A DNA stretch of 64,000 nt, taken from the NCBI GenBank assembly GCA_030374765.1, contig JARGXX010000034.1:310001-374000 (forward strand), written 5' to 3'. This DNA comes from Agarophyton chilense (Eukaryota > Rhodophyta > Florideophyceae > Gracilariales > Gracilariaceae). Positions 21,545-33,006 of this stretch are shown here, piece after piece. How positions within the stretch are numbered: position 1 is the stretch's first letter; each line of letters begins with the position of its first letter. Both the position numbers and the translations under genes were made by a program. Below the pieces are notes generated by a model, which was given only the letters and a program-made list of their open reading frames with translations, did no database searches and had not been told where the DNA came from.

Positions 21545-22409
21545 TGAAGAGCAACGCCCTCCAGGGAGGTTTTTGGGGACTCAAGTTTTTTCCGGAGCCT
21601 CCGGCGTGCAACCTCGTTATGAGTAGGAGTAATCCGTTTTCACGGCGATGGCCGGAACGCCGGTGATGCACCGGCGGGACCGGGTGCCATACACGTGGCC
21701 GCAGCGCCCGCGCGACACGTGGCCGCCAGATTGGCCCCTTTTGTTAGACGGACATTTAGCTATTTAGGATAGACTTTATTTATTCTATTCTACGGTGACT
21801 ACAGTACTTAGGCCGCCGGCCCCGCGGCCGCCGGTCCAGTAAAGCCTCCCGAACAAGGGTGATCTTGGTCTTCCAGATCTTGGCTCTGGGTCGAACCGCC
21901 TGCGCGGATGTACAACTCCTTATGGAGGGATTTCCCGTGGTGCACGGCTTCCCAACCCCCTTGGACGTTCGAGCAGCCTTCGTGTGTTGGGTATCTATTC
22001 CCACTTTCGTGGTTCCGCCCGTGTATACGGTTTGCTACACCTGGCAGTGCCGGCAATTCCCGAGTCCCCTCTTGCGACTCGTGGTCAACCTCGCCCTCTT
22101 GCCTCCGTTCCCATTTTCCTTCCCTTTTCCTCCCCTTCATTGGGCAATTCCCGCTCTTGCGGCTCGCACTGATACCTGTCGTGCTCGCCACTCTCGTGGG
22201 TTTTGCCTCCTCAGAGGATACGCAAGCACCGCTTCGGCGGATATTCTCGGCTTCTTTCAGCCTCCCTGCGCCCGTCGCGACGGTTCATCTCCGGCTTACA
22301 CCCGGCATTGCGCGCCGATCCCTGGGAGGGCTCTACCGCGCCGGTTACCTCGTGAGAGGAAGATCCGGACGTCTTCGTAGGTTTTCCGCCTTGAGGGCAT
22401 TGTCCTACA
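21545..22409 (+). repeat. 3' LTR of element B (865 bp)
   Basis: Same length as the left LTR, starting TGAAGAGC and ending CCTACA. CACGTG at 21,692-21,697 and 21,716-21,721 matches the left pair. A transcript running leftwards out of this LTR would be needed to express the reverse ORF. Confidence 0.95.
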
Positions 22410-22414
22410 CCTGT
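22410..22414 (+). repeat. Target-site duplication of element B, right copy
   Basis: CCTGT directly follows the ...CCTACA end of the right LTR, matching the left copy. Five-base duplications are usual for Ty3 integrases. Confidence 0.9.
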
Positions 22415-23451
22415 CTTAATCAGATTAGGATGAGGGAGGTGCAGTTTCGTATATGCAGTGGACTGCACTCTCCAAATCACCCGGGAGGTGCCAGCAAGGC
22501 ACGGTCTCTGACCTAATTTCAGAGACCTGGCAAACACTGGCTACAGTGCCAGGTGGCCACTCCACTACTGTACTACAATAGATATAATTACAATTACAGG
22601 TACTAAAAATTACTCAACCAGAAGGTACATGTCAACACTACACGTGGCTGACAACACCTAGATGCTAGCTCGCCCGGAGCTGCATGGCCGATGATCCCTC
22701 GCATCCATCACCTACAGGGTCAGTGTAGTATATTCACAACCTCAAGCCTCAGACCTTCTGCCACTATACGACAACGGGGATACTGTAAAAACTTAACTAA
22801 CATACTTTCTAAGTTGTATAAAATAGTAAAAACTAATATCACTCATAAAATCATCAAAATGGTTTTCGATATATCACAAGCCATATGAATGGTGCTTCGA
22901 CTGGTTTCACGCGCACACGTTTCTCCACAGTGGTAGAGCACAACATTAAAGAGATAGAATGGGGGTTGTAAGGCCCCTTCGCCAATGAGGGTTGTTGGTA
23001 CTATGAAACGGGCCACTACTTGTTGTAGCTTGGTCGGATCACTAGTTAACGAATCCTGAACAAGGAATAAGTCAGTTGCGAACCCGTTGTTTCTCCTTTA
23101 CTTTGGAGTCGGCGCAATCCTCTGTGCTGTATGTACTGTGCACAGGGGTGAGCGCTGCATATAATAATATCTAGATATAAACTTGGTTAGCAGATTAACC
23201 CCTCTACAGTGCAGGATAACCACCTCTAAATGAGCGTCCGCATACAAAGGGTAGGGCTGAATGCCACTAGGCTACCCCCTCAATGCGCAGTTGCTAATCT
23301 GATATTTCTCTATAAAGGGTCGTGTCGAATGCGCCGTTGCAGATCGAGATCCCACTTGTACCATACCACTTCACTGGCTAGCGGCGAGGTGCCGCTTAAT
23401 AACTTTATCCTAGCCGTTGCAATCACTTATGAGTATCATTATACTTAGCCA
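22415..23451. other. Intergenic sequence with short inverted repeats
   Basis: No ORF here is supported. Several inverted repeats occur near the B insertion: GGTCTCTGA (22,503-22,511) with TCAGAGACC (22,519-22,527), and CTGGCA with TGCCAG just downstream. A CACGTG at about 22,640 resembles the U3 boxes of the LTRs, so part of this may be old LTR sequence, possibly from element E. Confidence 0.35.
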
Positions 23452-24452
23452 AAAAAATCTTCCATCGGCCTTCCGCCAGTGCAGAATACTACATTCACAT
23501 TATATTTCGGAACTGCAACCCAGGTATTTAGTCTCTCCTGGATGCTATCTGATACCGTGGACAAAAATCGTAACATATTGGCGAACTTCTCTGTGCCTTG
23601 CTCACGATCTGCGATAGCTGTAATTGTTTCTAAGCCAACCTGTGCACCATCGGACCCTATGCGCTTTAATGCAAAGAAGCATTCCGATCCAAGATCGGGC
23701 GCGTCATCAATGACGAATCGAGAAGGTCGGTCGTTTTGCGCGCAATTTCTGTGCCCTTGAACAAGGGATTAACCGTCTTTCATTCTCTCTTGAGATGTAA
23801 CTTGTCGATGTGGCCTAACTTCGCTCATGTTTCCAACTTGGACCATTGTTGAGTCTAAATATGAGTTTCTGCCATTCGCAACAACTCCATTCTTTCTAGA
23901 ACAGTTGTCTTTTAACTCTTCATCCCTGAAAGAGCTCAAGAATGATCGCCCCACGAAAGGCTAACATCGATTGAGAGGCTCCGGCATCACGACAACCGAA
24001 GCAAGGCCAGGTTCCATTAGAATGCGTAGAAACTCCTCCTTTCCGTATTCTCTGTCGGCAGTGATAATGCATCCGTTCAATGCCTCTTCCCCTCATTCAT
24101 TGACAAGTTCGCTAACTAGTCTTTTCACAGACTCTGTCAGCTTCTCCCCTCTACGGCGAAACCTCACAGCCGAATTGACGCGGAAGAGAGCGTCTGCAAT
24201 AGCATCAGCAGAATGCCCCCTTTTCTTGTTCGTTGAGAATTTTGACCTGATCGTCTGACTCACGTGTGCCAAAGAGATCGTCCTCAAGAGTGGCAAAAAG
24301 AAACAACGGCGGAAAAAATACTTTCTTATTTTCTCTAAACGCAATGCGTTCGAAATCAGACAACTGTCTGGTTTCGTCGTTTTAAGAATTTCACTTAAGC
24401 GAACCTTTTTTTCCCCTTTCCGTGGGTTCATACAAGAGGATATTGTTTGCAA
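23452..24452 (-). pseudogene. Decayed DDE-transposase-like gene
   Basis: On the minus strand, separate frames read in order: a segment ending VKRLVSELVNE; TGA at 24,095-24,093; GCIITADREYGKEEFLRIL followed by an M-P-E motif; PFVGRSFLSSFRDEEL; then IDDAPDLGSECFFALKRIGS. An Asp-Arg-x-Tyr-Gly motif after a hydrophobic strand, followed by a Met-Pro block, resembles catalytic cores of DDE transposases, but I cannot place it in a named superfamily. At least two stops and a frame change make it a remnant. No terminal inverted repeats were found. Confidence 0.35.
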
Positions 24453-24693
24453 TGAATCTTACTCGCTCTAAAGATGATGTGGTGCTTCCTGCACTTCAGA
24501 GAATAGAGACAGTCTTCTCAAAACTAAATCCAGAACAATAAGCAAGAAGAAGCACCGCCACGGAACGGTACGCATCAGCCACTCTCACGACTTTTTTTTG
24601 AGTGCTGCGACGTTTAATGAGCTCATTCAGCTACTCAATGCATTGTTTTATGACATTTTTCACAAACAATACAACGAAACCTCCTCTTGTTGG

Positions 24694-25264
24694 TTAAATG
24701 CTTTTAACTGTGATCTCTTCTTTCAATTTGTCTTTTCCTGAAAGACAAAACATTCTCGCGCGATCTTTGCTCAAGGAGGCGCCAAATTCTTGCTCCATTA
24801 TCATATAGAAGCAGAGTACCGCGCGTAATTTCCCCCCCAGACTAGGGTCCGGTATACCTGTCAAATCATTCCGACCGCAACTACGACTGTGGCCACGACG
24901 GCAGCTACGGCCGCGGCCACGATTGCGACCGCTGGCTCGGTGCCCTCTCCGACCTCTCCTACTTTCATGTGAGTAGCTTGACACCCGCACACGATCGCTA
25001 CCATGGTTTGTGCCCTTCACGATGTCCACCAGTTACAGAAGCAACATTAACTTCTCTCTCTGCATTTGAAATGCTGGGAACCATCTGAAAAGTTGTCAGA
25101 GAGGTTTGGGACGCGAGTGAATGCTCCAAATTCATTTTGGACAACGGGTGGGCAGAGTGGCCGGCAACAGCAAAGGAAAGAAGAGGAAGTTGTGTTCGGA
25201 GGTTATCTGTCCTAGGACCATGGGAGGCGTCTGACCAGTGAAAGGGGGAACGAGGGGTGTTCAA
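24694..25264 (-). pseudogene. Arg/Gly-rich ORF remnant upstream of the transposase-like remnant
   Basis: Two overlapping minus-strand frames (25,264-24,998 and 25,029-24,694) may be one broken reading frame. The second has a strongly basic Arg/Gly/Ser stretch (residues about 23-55), then a block ending LSGKDKLKEEITVKSI. It could be the N-terminus of the transposase-like gene at 23.5-24.45 kb or an unrelated ORF. Support is weak. Confidence 0.2.
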
Positions 25265-27884
25265 GGAACTGCGTTAAAGATGACTATTTGGCTCAACGAG
25301 TCTTGAACCGATTTTGCATTTGGAAAGCCGAGTTGAAACTGGAGACAGAGCTGGTAGAGAAATGTCACCCAGATCCACCGTTCCTATCAAGGCTGCAGCG
25401 CAGCGCCTGCATTTTTAGAGCCCTCCACGGGCCTCTTGTGATCGCTATACTGAACATGATGTGTAAATCTGTAAAACTTATATTTTCGCTATTGTTTACT
25501 ATAGTGAACACACCGGGCATTAGGGGTATATTTAATGTAATTCATTAATGTTAGTTTTAATACAGTGCCAACTTCCATTAACTCTGCCGTCCCACGTGTC
25601 CAATCCACCTGTGGGCGCAGCACTACTCATTTGTCGTCTGCGAGACCAAACCTTTTGAAAAAGAACCAAATGCCAAGCAGCCCCTCAAAAAGTTGTTGCA
25701 CTTGACTACCGTTGTAAGTTGAGCTTCGGACATGTTGTTGAAGTTCATACGTGTGCAGTGGTGGGGACAATCTCAACACAAACAATAGTCGGCACAAAGG
25801 GTCTGCCGGGAGCTCTGGTAAGAGCTCCGAGGATACTGTGGGGGCTTTATATGGGGATATTACGCGACCATTCGGACACTTCAGATGACGTACTACTTTA
25901 AGTATTCTGTACGTCACCGATAGATGTTGTACGTGTCATAACTATCTCACAACCGTACATCTTGAAAACATCTTTCTAACTTTTAAAATTCTTAAAATTC
26001 TTAAAGTACGAGACATCTGTGGAACGTATTAGTGCACGTCTAGTGTGCATTGAGCGAACACCTACACCGTAGCTTTTATATATCGTCTACGTCTATCTGA
26101 TGTAGATCCAATGAACATATTTCGCGCATCTTATAGACCCCCCAAATCTCAAGCTTAACGGGTCAAACTCAAGCAGATCCAAGAACTCTTGGATGTCCAC
26201 CGAACATCTCTTTAGTTTAATGGGAATCTGCCATCTTTTTCGAAACGTCTCGCAAAAAGCAAGATTAGTTGGAACGCTGGTGCTCGAAGGCGTGCAGGCG
26301 CGTCAGCAGGGTTGAAACGAGGTGGTATGTGGAGAAGACGGGAGCAACAATTGTGTGCCAGCGTTACTGTGTCAAAAAGACGAGCAGTTAGTGCGAGAGT
26401 AAGCGGGGGAAACGTCTCTTTCGCGTAAACACTGATTGCTGCAGTAGAATTGTTGACCAGATCGGACAATCAGAGTGAATCCAACTCACCGCCGGCGTCT
26501 GATCTCAAATGCTTGAAGCGTCAAACATGGACGCATATCTTTGTACATATAGTTCAAAATGAAGAGAAAATATTTTGAACTATTGTACTGTGCCTACAAT
26601 AAAAGAATACCGGACTGCCACGGCAGTCCGGGGGTAACCGTAAAGAAGGCGGAACTCATCTTTGGTGCCCATTCTCTGTGTAACGCGAGCGGCGCGTGCG
26701 AGCGGCGCGTGCGATCGACGATCTGCGACGAGACAACAAGAATCAAAAGCAAAACAAAGCGTTCTCCCCAGATGTTTTGTGAAGCAACCCAACGAATTTC
26801 CAAGACGGCAGATGTTTCTTCTTCTGTGTTTCACAGAGTGTCACTGGAAACGCAGCACGGAAGGCGATGTAACTTCCAACACAGCATCGTGTTCAAGAGG
26901 ATGGATTTTTAGGTTTAGACAGGGTACAACGTCTCTTGAATTCAGAGTGTGACGGAGAATTCATAGATCGGACCGATCGATCTAATTAAACCGACACTGC
27001 TGTTTCGGTTGCAATCCTGTCTTCTCGTGCATTTGTATACGTGTGCCTGATTCAATGTTAGTGCATATGCTCAGTCAATGTCATCGTGACACTGAGATCT
27101 TTGTGTCGGCCGTACTGCTTTCCCAAAACGTCATCATGCGCACAGCAAGAGAAAACATCTTCTTCGCCCCTTGAAAAGCCATTCATGCAATTGCCTGATT
27201 CCGTGATCACTTTCAAAGAAAATTCAAACTCGTGCCATTGGTGAATTGAACATTTCTTTCTGGGATGCTATGAGCTGTAGATACCAGCCGCCGCAGTCAT
27301 GAAAATACCTGAGACGGTGCAATCTGAGGTACCGTGGTGCGAGCAGCTGTAGGTAAATCACTGTTCTCCTTCGTAGGATTTGTCAGTTGTTTGGACCTTC
27401 GAGTCCACTCTCCAGCACCCTTTATATCCTTCATTTTTACTACACTATTAATTGAACATTCTAGCCGTACCAGATACAAAAGTGCTTTAATACGAGACTC
27501 TAAACGTCAACGTTCTGGAACAGTGTGACTGAAACTTACCATTCAAGCATTATGATGTAGCTTTCCCAAGCGAGCGAATAATTTATTCAAGTCAACTTTT
27601 AGGCTTTATAGAAATGAAAAACTGCATTGAAATCAAATATATTTGAGATAAACCGATGACATAGAATGGGTTCTAAAAGCTTGTGCTGATGTGACTTTCA
27701 TTCTGAACATCTACCATATATATATTCTTTCAAATCATAATAGGAGACACTGCAATCTCTAAAATAATTCATTTCTATGAGCATTGCCTGTTACAATTTT
27801 TCTCCAGCAGTTTTTTTCCAAGCCGGACTCAAGTGCTTTAAAAGAAGACATATTTCTTGTTCTGTGTTCACGAAATGCGGTATT
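25265..27884. other. Intergenic sequence upstream of the kinase gene
   Basis: AT-rich sequence without a convincing gene. The longer ORFs at 25,627-25,917 and 26,559-26,912 show no family resemblance and have ORFs on both strands. A near-perfect hairpin lies at 26,610-26,631. A CACGTG at about 25,592 followed by a TTTATAT stretch could be a worn LTR fragment, which is unproven. Confidence 0.35.
26610..26631. repeat. Perfect inverted repeat, 10-bp arms
   Basis: CCGGACTGCC and GGCAGTCCGG are separated by AC. GC-rich in an AT-rich setting. It could be a small transposon footprint, a palindromic protein-binding site, or the stem of an RNA hairpin. There is no poly-T run after it to suggest a Pol III terminator. 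Confidence 0.6.
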
Positions 27885-27891
27885 ATATATC
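27885..27891 (+). promoter_or_regulatory. Candidate TATA box of the kinase gene
   Basis: TATATAT lies about 65 bases before the kinase ATG, in an AT-rich context. Confidence 0.4.
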
Positions 27892-27955
27892 AAATGCACT
27901 TTAGCTCCGTTGCGTGCTAGAAACACCATGCGCTAGTACATAGCTCAGAACCATA

Positions 27956-28810
27956 ATGAATCTCACTGGGAATGTCTTAAACAACAGATGGACTGTTGGA
28001 ACTCTCATAGGTTCTGGAGGGGCTGGAGCTGTCTACTTGGTAACTGATAGCACGAATAACGAAGAAGAGGCCGTTGTAAAATTTGGTGTGGCTTGTAATT
28101 TAGAAGTAGATTCGGACGATGAATATGATGCGCAGGAAGATGCCAAGGATGACTTGGACAACGAACGAAAAATTTTATTAGACTTGAAAAGTAGAGCTCC
28201 AACTCTTTCCGTGCCAGAAGTGATTGAAAGTGGAATACATGAAGGTATTCCGTTTTTGATTATGACAAAATTTGGAGAATCTTTAGATGATCTTCACGAA
28301 AAGTCAGACTCTCCCTTTTTCAACAAAGAAATTCTGGTTGTCATCAACCAGATATTTAATATCATGAGAGCCCTTCACGGTCTGAACGTTAGCCACGGAG
28401 ACATCAAAGAATCTAATATTGTCAGAGGTCTCGGGGAGCAAAAGGATAATTTTTTTCTCATTGACTTTGGACAGTCTTCAAAGCGTGCATTTGATCCATC
28501 CAATGACGTGGGGGACTGGTTTCAATTGATGGTTCGGCTCTATCGAAATAGCGAGGAAGGCCTTGTGCCAACTGATCAGATTGGTGAGTATAATTGGAAT
28601 GGATTAAGCAAAACACAGTATCGAACAGTGTTGAATAACTTTCAGAAGGCTGTAGATGCTCGAAATGCAATAGGGGCACCGATACCCTCCGAAATTCAGG
28701 CCTTGTTTCACGAGTCCCTCGGGCAATCACCTCCAGATTACGAAAGAATGAGCCTGCGGCTGCAACAAGCAATAGCCCGGACAGACCCCAGTGAGAAAGT
28801 TTTTGTGTAA
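27956..28810 (+). CDS. VRK/CK1-like protein kinase
   Basis: Intact 284-residue single-exon ORF from ATG 27,956. All core kinase residues are present: Gly-rich loop IGSGGAGAV (18-26), ATP-anchoring Lys42 (VVKFG), helix-C Glu70 (NERKIL), catalytic loop HGDIKESN (147-154, Asp149, Asn154) and metal-binding Asp170 in LIDFGQS. The H-G-D-I-K-x-S-N loop is typical of the CK1/VRK branch of Ser/Thr kinases. An acidic insert (about residues 50-70) sits between the Lys and helix C. The C-lobe is short and lacks an obvious APE motif, as is common in CK1 relatives. The substrate is unknown. It stands alone, with no operon-like neighbours. Confidence 0.88.
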   Translation: MNLTGNVLNNRWTVGTLIGSGGAGAVYLVTDSTNNEEEAVVKFGVACNLEVDSDDEYDAQEDAKDDLDNERKILLDLKSRAPTLSVPEVIESGIHEGIPFLIMTKFGESLDDLHEKSDSPFFNKEILVVINQIFNIMRALHGLNVSHGDIKESNIVRGLGEQKDNFFLIDFGQSSKRAFDPSNDVGDWFQLMVRLYRNSEEGLVPTDQIGEYNWNGLSKTQYRTVLNNFQKAVDARNAIGAPIPSEIQALFHESLGQSPPDYERMSLRLQQAIARTDPSEKVFV

Positions 28811-30166
28811 GAGAGTTTAAGACCGTTCGGGTGGTCGCTTTCCGCCCGATACGGAGGGCAAGGCGAGTCGGGATTTTTAATGTAGTCTAGTTTCTAGTCT
28901 AACTTAGTAGTCGTCAAAGCCGTTTGTAAAGCTGTTACGTAGCTTACAATCTGAAAAATCCTTGTATTAAAACAATTCTTTTTTAGCGTAAATCTTAGTG
29001 AAAGGTCTCTCGTCACTCTCGCTCTGATAAATCCAAGATCGTTGCGCGTTGCTTTCCATTCAGCTGTATACTTGGTGCTGTAACAGAGATGATATTTAGC
29101 TTTGAATGAACTAGTCGACCTCTCACTCGTTGCAAAACTTCCCAAACTTTTCACGTCATCCCCTGGATTCAATAGAACGTAGACGTATCTGACTCTGCGT
29201 CACGATTCGCTTGGTCCTACAAAACAACTTTTTGCATCGGTAGAGCATTATGAACTCACTGCGTTTGCCAAAGTGTTGAACATCTTAACGAACCAAATCC
29301 GAAGAAGTGTTGTTTGCACGGGCTGCACAGAAGCGAAGTGTAACGTAATTAGTGTAACGTAGCTCGTCTAGCTGTTCGACTACTCGTTAAAGACCATAAG
29401 AGTGCGCAACGTAGATATTTTTACTTATGCCAGCAATTCTAGACGACGTATGGAGCGCAACTGTGCCACCCACGAAGTTTTAGGTAGCAATCTAGGTTTT
29501 CAAATAATATGTTGACCAAACGCAGTCTTGTGGAACCCAACCCACGCTGTTGAATTCAACGCTCCCCGAACTGCGGGAGCTACACAATAAAAGCCCCGCT
29601 CTTCTGAGAAGCCCTGGAAAAGAGAGATGCAGCTTGGGAAGCAGCCTGCCAAGGAATTTTCGTGCCTGTTCTTTGCGCCTTTCTCAACAGCACGCGTAGG
29701 CTCTCGTGCGCCGTAGCGTTTGCGAGCAACAGAGACAACTGTTAGAACACAAAACCAGATGACAGTTTAAACCGAACCACCGTCTGGAGTACAGTAGTTC
29801 GGTGTGGCATAACAGCTCCTGCGGTTTCTATAAACGTCTAGCCTACAGACTACTACCAAAGTAAAAGGATAACCAGCTTACCTCCCGACTCGGGCGGGCA
29901 GGCGTCGACCACCCGGATTCTGTTCCTCTCTTTCGAAATCTTCCTCCCCTCCGATCCGCTCATCTGTGCATTTGTGCGCATACACGTATGCTTTATGGCG
30001 CAAAGCCTCTCTTTTATCGTAGTGCAACATAAATCATGTTCATAAATATGGAAAGTCATCTAGATATTTAAAGGATGGTACGCAAAAGTTGATCTCGTAG
30101 GGACTAACATTTTTCAGACAGACATTTGCATTTCCTTTCTGCCCTGTTTTCCCATCAGGCACAAAT
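28811..30166. other. Intergenic sequence between kinase and first secreted-protein gene
   Basis: No supported gene. A 92-residue minus-strand ORF (29,172-28,894) has no recognisable features. No tRNA, snRNA or repeat structure is recognised. Confidence 0.4.
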
Positions 30167-30835
30167 TTAAGCTTGAAGAGTGAATCTGGTGTGGTGCTGA
30201 GCGCTGACAATCTCAACAGTTCCAACTTCTGTCGCAGCGCAGCCAGATTGGGTCGCAGGGCTGACGGTTGAGGACAATAGGGCGCCAGGGACAGCTGCGC
30301 CATCAGACTTCCTTCTCAAAGAGGCCTTGAGAGTCACATTTCCTTCGTCTTCACTTCCATGCCATCCGGCGAGAGCAGCGACAGCAGTGGATCCAGACCA
30401 CTTACCATCGGCAAGAGCACCGGCAATGTCCACGACGACAGTTTCCTTACCTCCATAGCTTGTGTCATCTCCACCGAAGTCAAGATAGGCAGTATCCGGG
30501 CTACAAGAAAATCCAACATTTCCAGTCAGGAACCGGGTGCTCGTATCCAGATCGGACTGGCTCTCACTCCATGAGTACTCCAAGACGAGTTCAACCAGCG
30601 GCAGATGAACGTTGGGGATCATGAACGAATCTTCGGGCAGCTCACAGGCAAATCCATTCTGGGGGACTGAGCATGAGGAGACGGCGCAGACGGCGCGAGT
30701 GACGGGGTTGTTGCATTCACGCACGGATGTGGCACGGTTGGGGTTGCATCGATTGGGGCATATGTCAACAGTGTTTTGCGCCATGGCCCAAGCGGCCAAA
30801 GACAAGAGAACGGTGGAAGCGAAGAAAGATTTCAT
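30167..30835 (-). CDS. Secreted eight-cysteine protein, copy 1
   Basis: Intact 222-residue single-exon ORF. Residues 1-20 form a signal peptide (hydrophobic core TVLLSLAAWAMA, cleavage likely after A-M-A). The mature protein has Cys at 26, 30, 41, 50, 55, 64, 111 and 199. All eight align with Cys in the paralogue at 33,007-33,669, which suggests four disulfides. Conserved motifs are CPNRCN, D-L-D-T-S-T-R-F-L (95-103), FGGDDTSYGGKETVVVD (120-136) and LRRKSDG (173-179). The Gly/Asp-rich middle may bind ligand or metal, but I do not recognise the family. TATATAAG lies about 95 bases upstream. Likely an extracellular, cell-wall or defence-type protein, by inference. Confidence 0.85.
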   Translation of the reverse strand: MKSFFASTVLLSLAAWAMAQNTVDICPNRCNPNRATSVRECNNPVTRAVCAVSSCSVPQNGFACELPEDSFMIPNVHLPLVELVLEYSWSESQSDLDTSTRFLTGNVGFSCSPDTAYLDFGGDDTSYGGKETVVVDIAGALADGKWSGSTAVAALAGWHGSEDEGNVTLKASLRRKSDGAAVPGALLSSTVSPATQSGCAATEVGTVEIVSAQHHTRFTLQA

Positions 30836-30929
30836 TGTGAGTGCTCGAAGAACTGGGTGTTTTGGGGAACGATTTGGCGACTTGGGTGATGGGATAACAT
30901 GAGAAGCTGTATTTCACTGTGACGGGGCT

Positions 30930-30937
30930 CTTATATA
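30930..30937 (-). promoter_or_regulatory. TATA box of secreted-protein copy 1
   Basis: The minus strand reads TATATAAG about 95 bases upstream of the ATG at 30,835. The same octamer precedes the paralogue and copia element G. Confidence 0.7.
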
Positions 30938-32893
30938 CCGTTTCTGTTCGGGTAATGGGTCCCACATGAAGGATACTGTTTCTCAGATCCATGATACTAA
31001 AAACAGAGTTGGAGGAAGCGAAGCATTCCGGAGCACGACAACAAATGTGGTTGCGTTGGAGAGCCAAGGGGGCAGCAATGTGAAGCGGGTATGTAGGAAC
31101 GCATTTAAATGGTCTTTCATAACAGTGACGATGCTTGGTTGGGTTTTGTTGGGTCAATTTGAACTCTACCTGATCTCTGGTCAACCCGGCACCCTTTCTA
31201 CCCGTACTGGCGAACGATCGTTCCGGACATTCATATTTATTTCTTCATTGGCCTATCTTTGGGATAACTGAAAAGTTAAAACAAAACTTTTGTGGGACGT
31301 GTGCTCTTTGATGTCTCAAGCCCGTATCTTTTTGACATTGTAACGTTGTATTCCCACTGTACTTCGCAGCTCGGACTTTTAATAGAACACTGAGTTATAA
31401 AAGCAGAGCAAACCACCTGTTTTGCACTCAAGACAAATATCGACCACTGTCCACATCACCTTGTGCGTTGCAATGTACATAGATTGTCTTTCATGTAACC
31501 AGAGCAAGCTGTTGGAGATATGAAGTGTGCGCCACACACTTTGGGCATTGTCGGTAGTACAACGAAGGATCCCCACTATGGAACAACACTAATGCTCGTC
31601 GTATCTATTGAAAAGCACTCGAAACATTTTTCACGCACAAGCCAGTATCAGCGACATCCAACGCAGTCCTCGCCAGATATCCTGGTGGACAACGTTTTCA
31701 CCAGTACGGATGTCTTTGTGTATGCCGGGCAATCAGCAGCTCGTTTACGTCCCAGCAGTACTTTCCGAGCACCTCCTCTTGTGTACTGGTTACTATTTTT
31801 ACGGTTTCACCAAGCAGATCTTTGTGCTCTGCTGGCACCGGCAGGACTACAGAGAGCTTCTGCTCGGCGCTTTATGATGTAGCACCAGATCTTCCAGCAT
31901 CAAGAACAGGCGATGGCCTTTAGCGGGGAAGAGTCGGGGCAGAAAAGACCCGACGAGTGACTTGAGTTCGAGGCGCGGATACACTCTTTACAAATGCGGC
32001 ATCGGTAGATGTCCAGCGGTGTCGACTATTATCAGTAGCGCGGCGGGGTTGCCCTTTCACCAACAAATAATTGATTTAATGCGCTACCTATTACACTGTT
32101 TTCCCCGACTGTTGATACAAGAACCGGCTCAGTTGTTTGTTGTTGTGGTGAGGGTAGTGCCAGTAAGTGTATGATGATAGGAAGGCTTCATCTCAAGGAG
32201 AAGTACCCGGAGCCCAAACCCTACGTGTGTAGCGGCCTCTGTGACAATAAGCGCGTCTTACTATTGGTGTAAAACTTTACGGCCGCCCTGATGATGAAAG
32301 GGAGGATAGGACTGCAAGGCTTCTCCTAGAATGCTTTACCCTGTCTTAATGGGAAAGGACAGGCAGACCTTTTAAGCAGTTCGTCGTTTTGTCGTGTGGC
32401 GATGCCTACCAGGAAAACACACCCGCTCAAGATCTTTTCATTGCACTTCGTCTACCTGGCGTTGGACACCGCCTGAGACAAGCCCTTTACACCCCGGCCG
32501 GTGTCTTCAGCATGGTATGAGGGTTAACTTTTTTTGTTTTATTCATGCCCTCTCAACCTTTTTTGGAGAGTTTTAATCTCTCAGTCATGCTGGTGAATCA
32601 TCACGGAACATGTATGATTTGAGCTTATTGGTTATAAAATTATCACGACGCATTGTCTGCCATGGGCGTCATTCCATTCCAAAGACCGTCGACTGACATA
32701 TCGACATGAAGCAGAAATACCCCAGACTCTTTCTGTGGATGAGTGAGACGCTGTATATACTTGCTGTCTTCATTGTATGTCGCACAGTGGGAATGACTGA
32801 CGTCCAACTTTCATAGATTCTCATCCTTCTCGAACAACATTCTCGCTGCGAGGCCGCATCATCGATAGCATGCCAATGAGTTGGTGCGGAACC
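30938..32893. other. Intergenic sequence between the divergent paralogues
   Basis: About 2 kb between two divergent TATA boxes. The longest ORFs (31,520-31,882 and 31,608-31,877) overlap in different frames and show no motif, so no gene is called. The region may contain shared upstream control elements, but none is legible. Confidence 0.4.
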
Positions 32894-32901
32894 TATATAA
32901 G
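32894..32901 (+). promoter_or_regulatory. TATA box of secreted-protein copy 2
   Basis: TATATAAG about 106 bases upstream of the ATG at 33,007. Identical to the octamer at the first copy. Confidence 0.75.
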
Positions 32902-33006
32902 GAAAGAAAAGCAGAACATTTTACGTCTCTTGACCTCTCTTTATAACTCTCGTTTGAAAATTGTTGTGCTCTCTTCAGCCTACTTTTCACATCTCTGCCC
33001 ATCATA

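Larger units (their letters stand above)
13622..22409 (+). mobile_element. Ty3/gypsy chromovirus element B, complete ends, internally deleted
   Basis: The two 865-bp LTRs (13,622-14,486 and 21,545-22,409) differ at roughly twenty positions by eye. They are flanked by a perfect 5-bp duplication CCTGT. Inside are PBS, gag, a shortened pol (protease, linker, RT stub, Pro-rich region, chromodomain), a reverse-strand ORF and a polypurine tract. Most of RT, RNase H and integrase is missing, so B could move only with enzymes from another element. Its own gag is interrupted as well. Confidence 0.95.

Noticed and set aside
31520-31882. Overlapping ORFs between the secreted-protein genes
   Set aside because: Two frames overlap with no motifs, signal peptide or paralogue. 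No support for a gene.
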